Shown here in pieces: positions 5,531-5,718 of a DNA stretch of 5,718 bases. The translations under genes and the position numbers were made by a program. The stretch is from Oscillospiraceae bacterium (GTDB lineage Bacteria; Bacillota; Clostridia; Oscillospirales; QAMX01): the NCBI GenBank assembly GCA_902772625.1, contig CACYBP010000131.1, forward strand, positions 1 to 5,718. The letters run 5' to 3'. How positions within the stretch are numbered: position 1 is the stretch's first letter; the number at the start of each line of letters is the position of its first letter. The notes beneath the pieces are model-generated. The model had not been told where the DNA came from, made no database searches, and saw only the letters and a program-made list of their open reading frames with translations.

Positions 5531-5567
5531 CCCGGAGAAAGCGCTTCCCGCGCTTCTCCGGGTTTTT
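5531..5567. terminator. Probable bidirectional Rho-independent terminator
   Basis: The left arm 5531-5544 and right arm 5550-5562 form a 13-bp stem with one bulged A and a TTCCC loop, followed by TTTTT (5563-5567). On the other side the A-rich stretch 5514-5526 gives T-runs for - strand transcripts. It lies between the end of the transporter operon and the converging gene at 5581, so it can end both. Confidence 0.9.
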
Positions 5568-5580
5568 GTCATGCGAGGGG

Positions 5581-5718
5581 TCAGACGATCAGGGTGAGGT
5601 TGTTGAGCCCCAGGGAGCTTACGTATCCGGCCTCCTTCACCGGACCCGTCACCGCCCGAAGACCGGCCTGGGAGGCGGAGTCGCTTTCTTCCCCGGATTT
5701 CAGGTATCCGGCAAGGTC
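5581..5718 (-). CDS. C-terminal end of an unidentified protein (5' end outside window)
   Basis: On the - strand the frame is open from the window edge for 45 codons and ends with TGA at 5583-5581. The peptide begins DLAGYLKSGEESDSASQAGL and ends SSLGLNNLTLIV. I do not recognise it, and there is no membrane segment or known motif. Support comes from its place: the stop lies 13 bases before the bidirectional terminator, as expected for a converging gene, and the other frames there are soon closed or less convincing. The composition fits its neighbours. Only the tail is visible, so no function is proposed. Confidence 0.6.
   Translation of the reverse strand, partial: DLAGYLKSGEESDSASQAGLRAVTGPVKEAGYVSSLGLNNLTLIV

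Overview
The window looks like a piece of a chromosome from a GC-rich (about 60% by eye) Gram-positive anaerobe, most likely an uncultured Clostridia/Oscillospirales-type gut or rumen bacterium. The reasons are strong AGGAGG-type ribosome binding sites, consensus sigma-A promoters (TTGACA-N17-TATACT and TTGACA-N17-TACAAT), compact hairpin-plus-T-run terminators, a lipoprotein with a Glu/Thr/Ser-rich linker, and a family 9 glycoside hydrolase. The taxonomic call is inference. No tRNA, rRNA, CRISPR array, insertion sequence or phage gene was seen.

Layout: (1) 1-990, the C-terminal 329 residues of a GH9-type glycoside hydrolase on the + strand, followed by a perfect 13-bp terminator hairpin (1006-1042). 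(2) 1089-2108, on the - strand, a 339-residue cytosolic protein that looks like a beta-propeller with an Asp-box; its function is not assigned. (3) 2109-2294, a divergent control region with two back-to-back consensus promoters. It also carries two inverted repeats at the rightward promoter, one over the -10 box and one just downstream of it. (4) 2295-5510, on the + strand, a probable four-gene operon: a Crp/Fnr-family regulator, a lipoprotein substrate-binding protein, an inner-membrane permease and a short ATPase. The last three form a complete NitT/TauT (SsuABC/TauABC-like) ABC importer. (5) A strong terminator, apparently bidirectional (5531-5567), then the last 45 codons of an unidentified gene on the - strand (5581-5718).

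How the genes work together: the regulator is the first gene behind the rightward promoter and probably controls its own operon, and perhaps the divergent propeller gene, in response to an unknown signal. It lacks the residues of a cAMP site and the cysteines of an FNR iron-sulfur cluster. The importer would capture a small solute at the outer face of the membrane and drive it inward with ATP. The substrate (sulfonate, nitrate, thiamine-precursor-like or other) cannot be read from the sequence. The GH9 and propeller genes point to carbohydrate use nearby but are not co-transcribed with the transporter.

Nothing here is clearly a new biological system. The parts most worth a second look are the compact divergent control region with its symmetric sites and the unassigned propeller protein.
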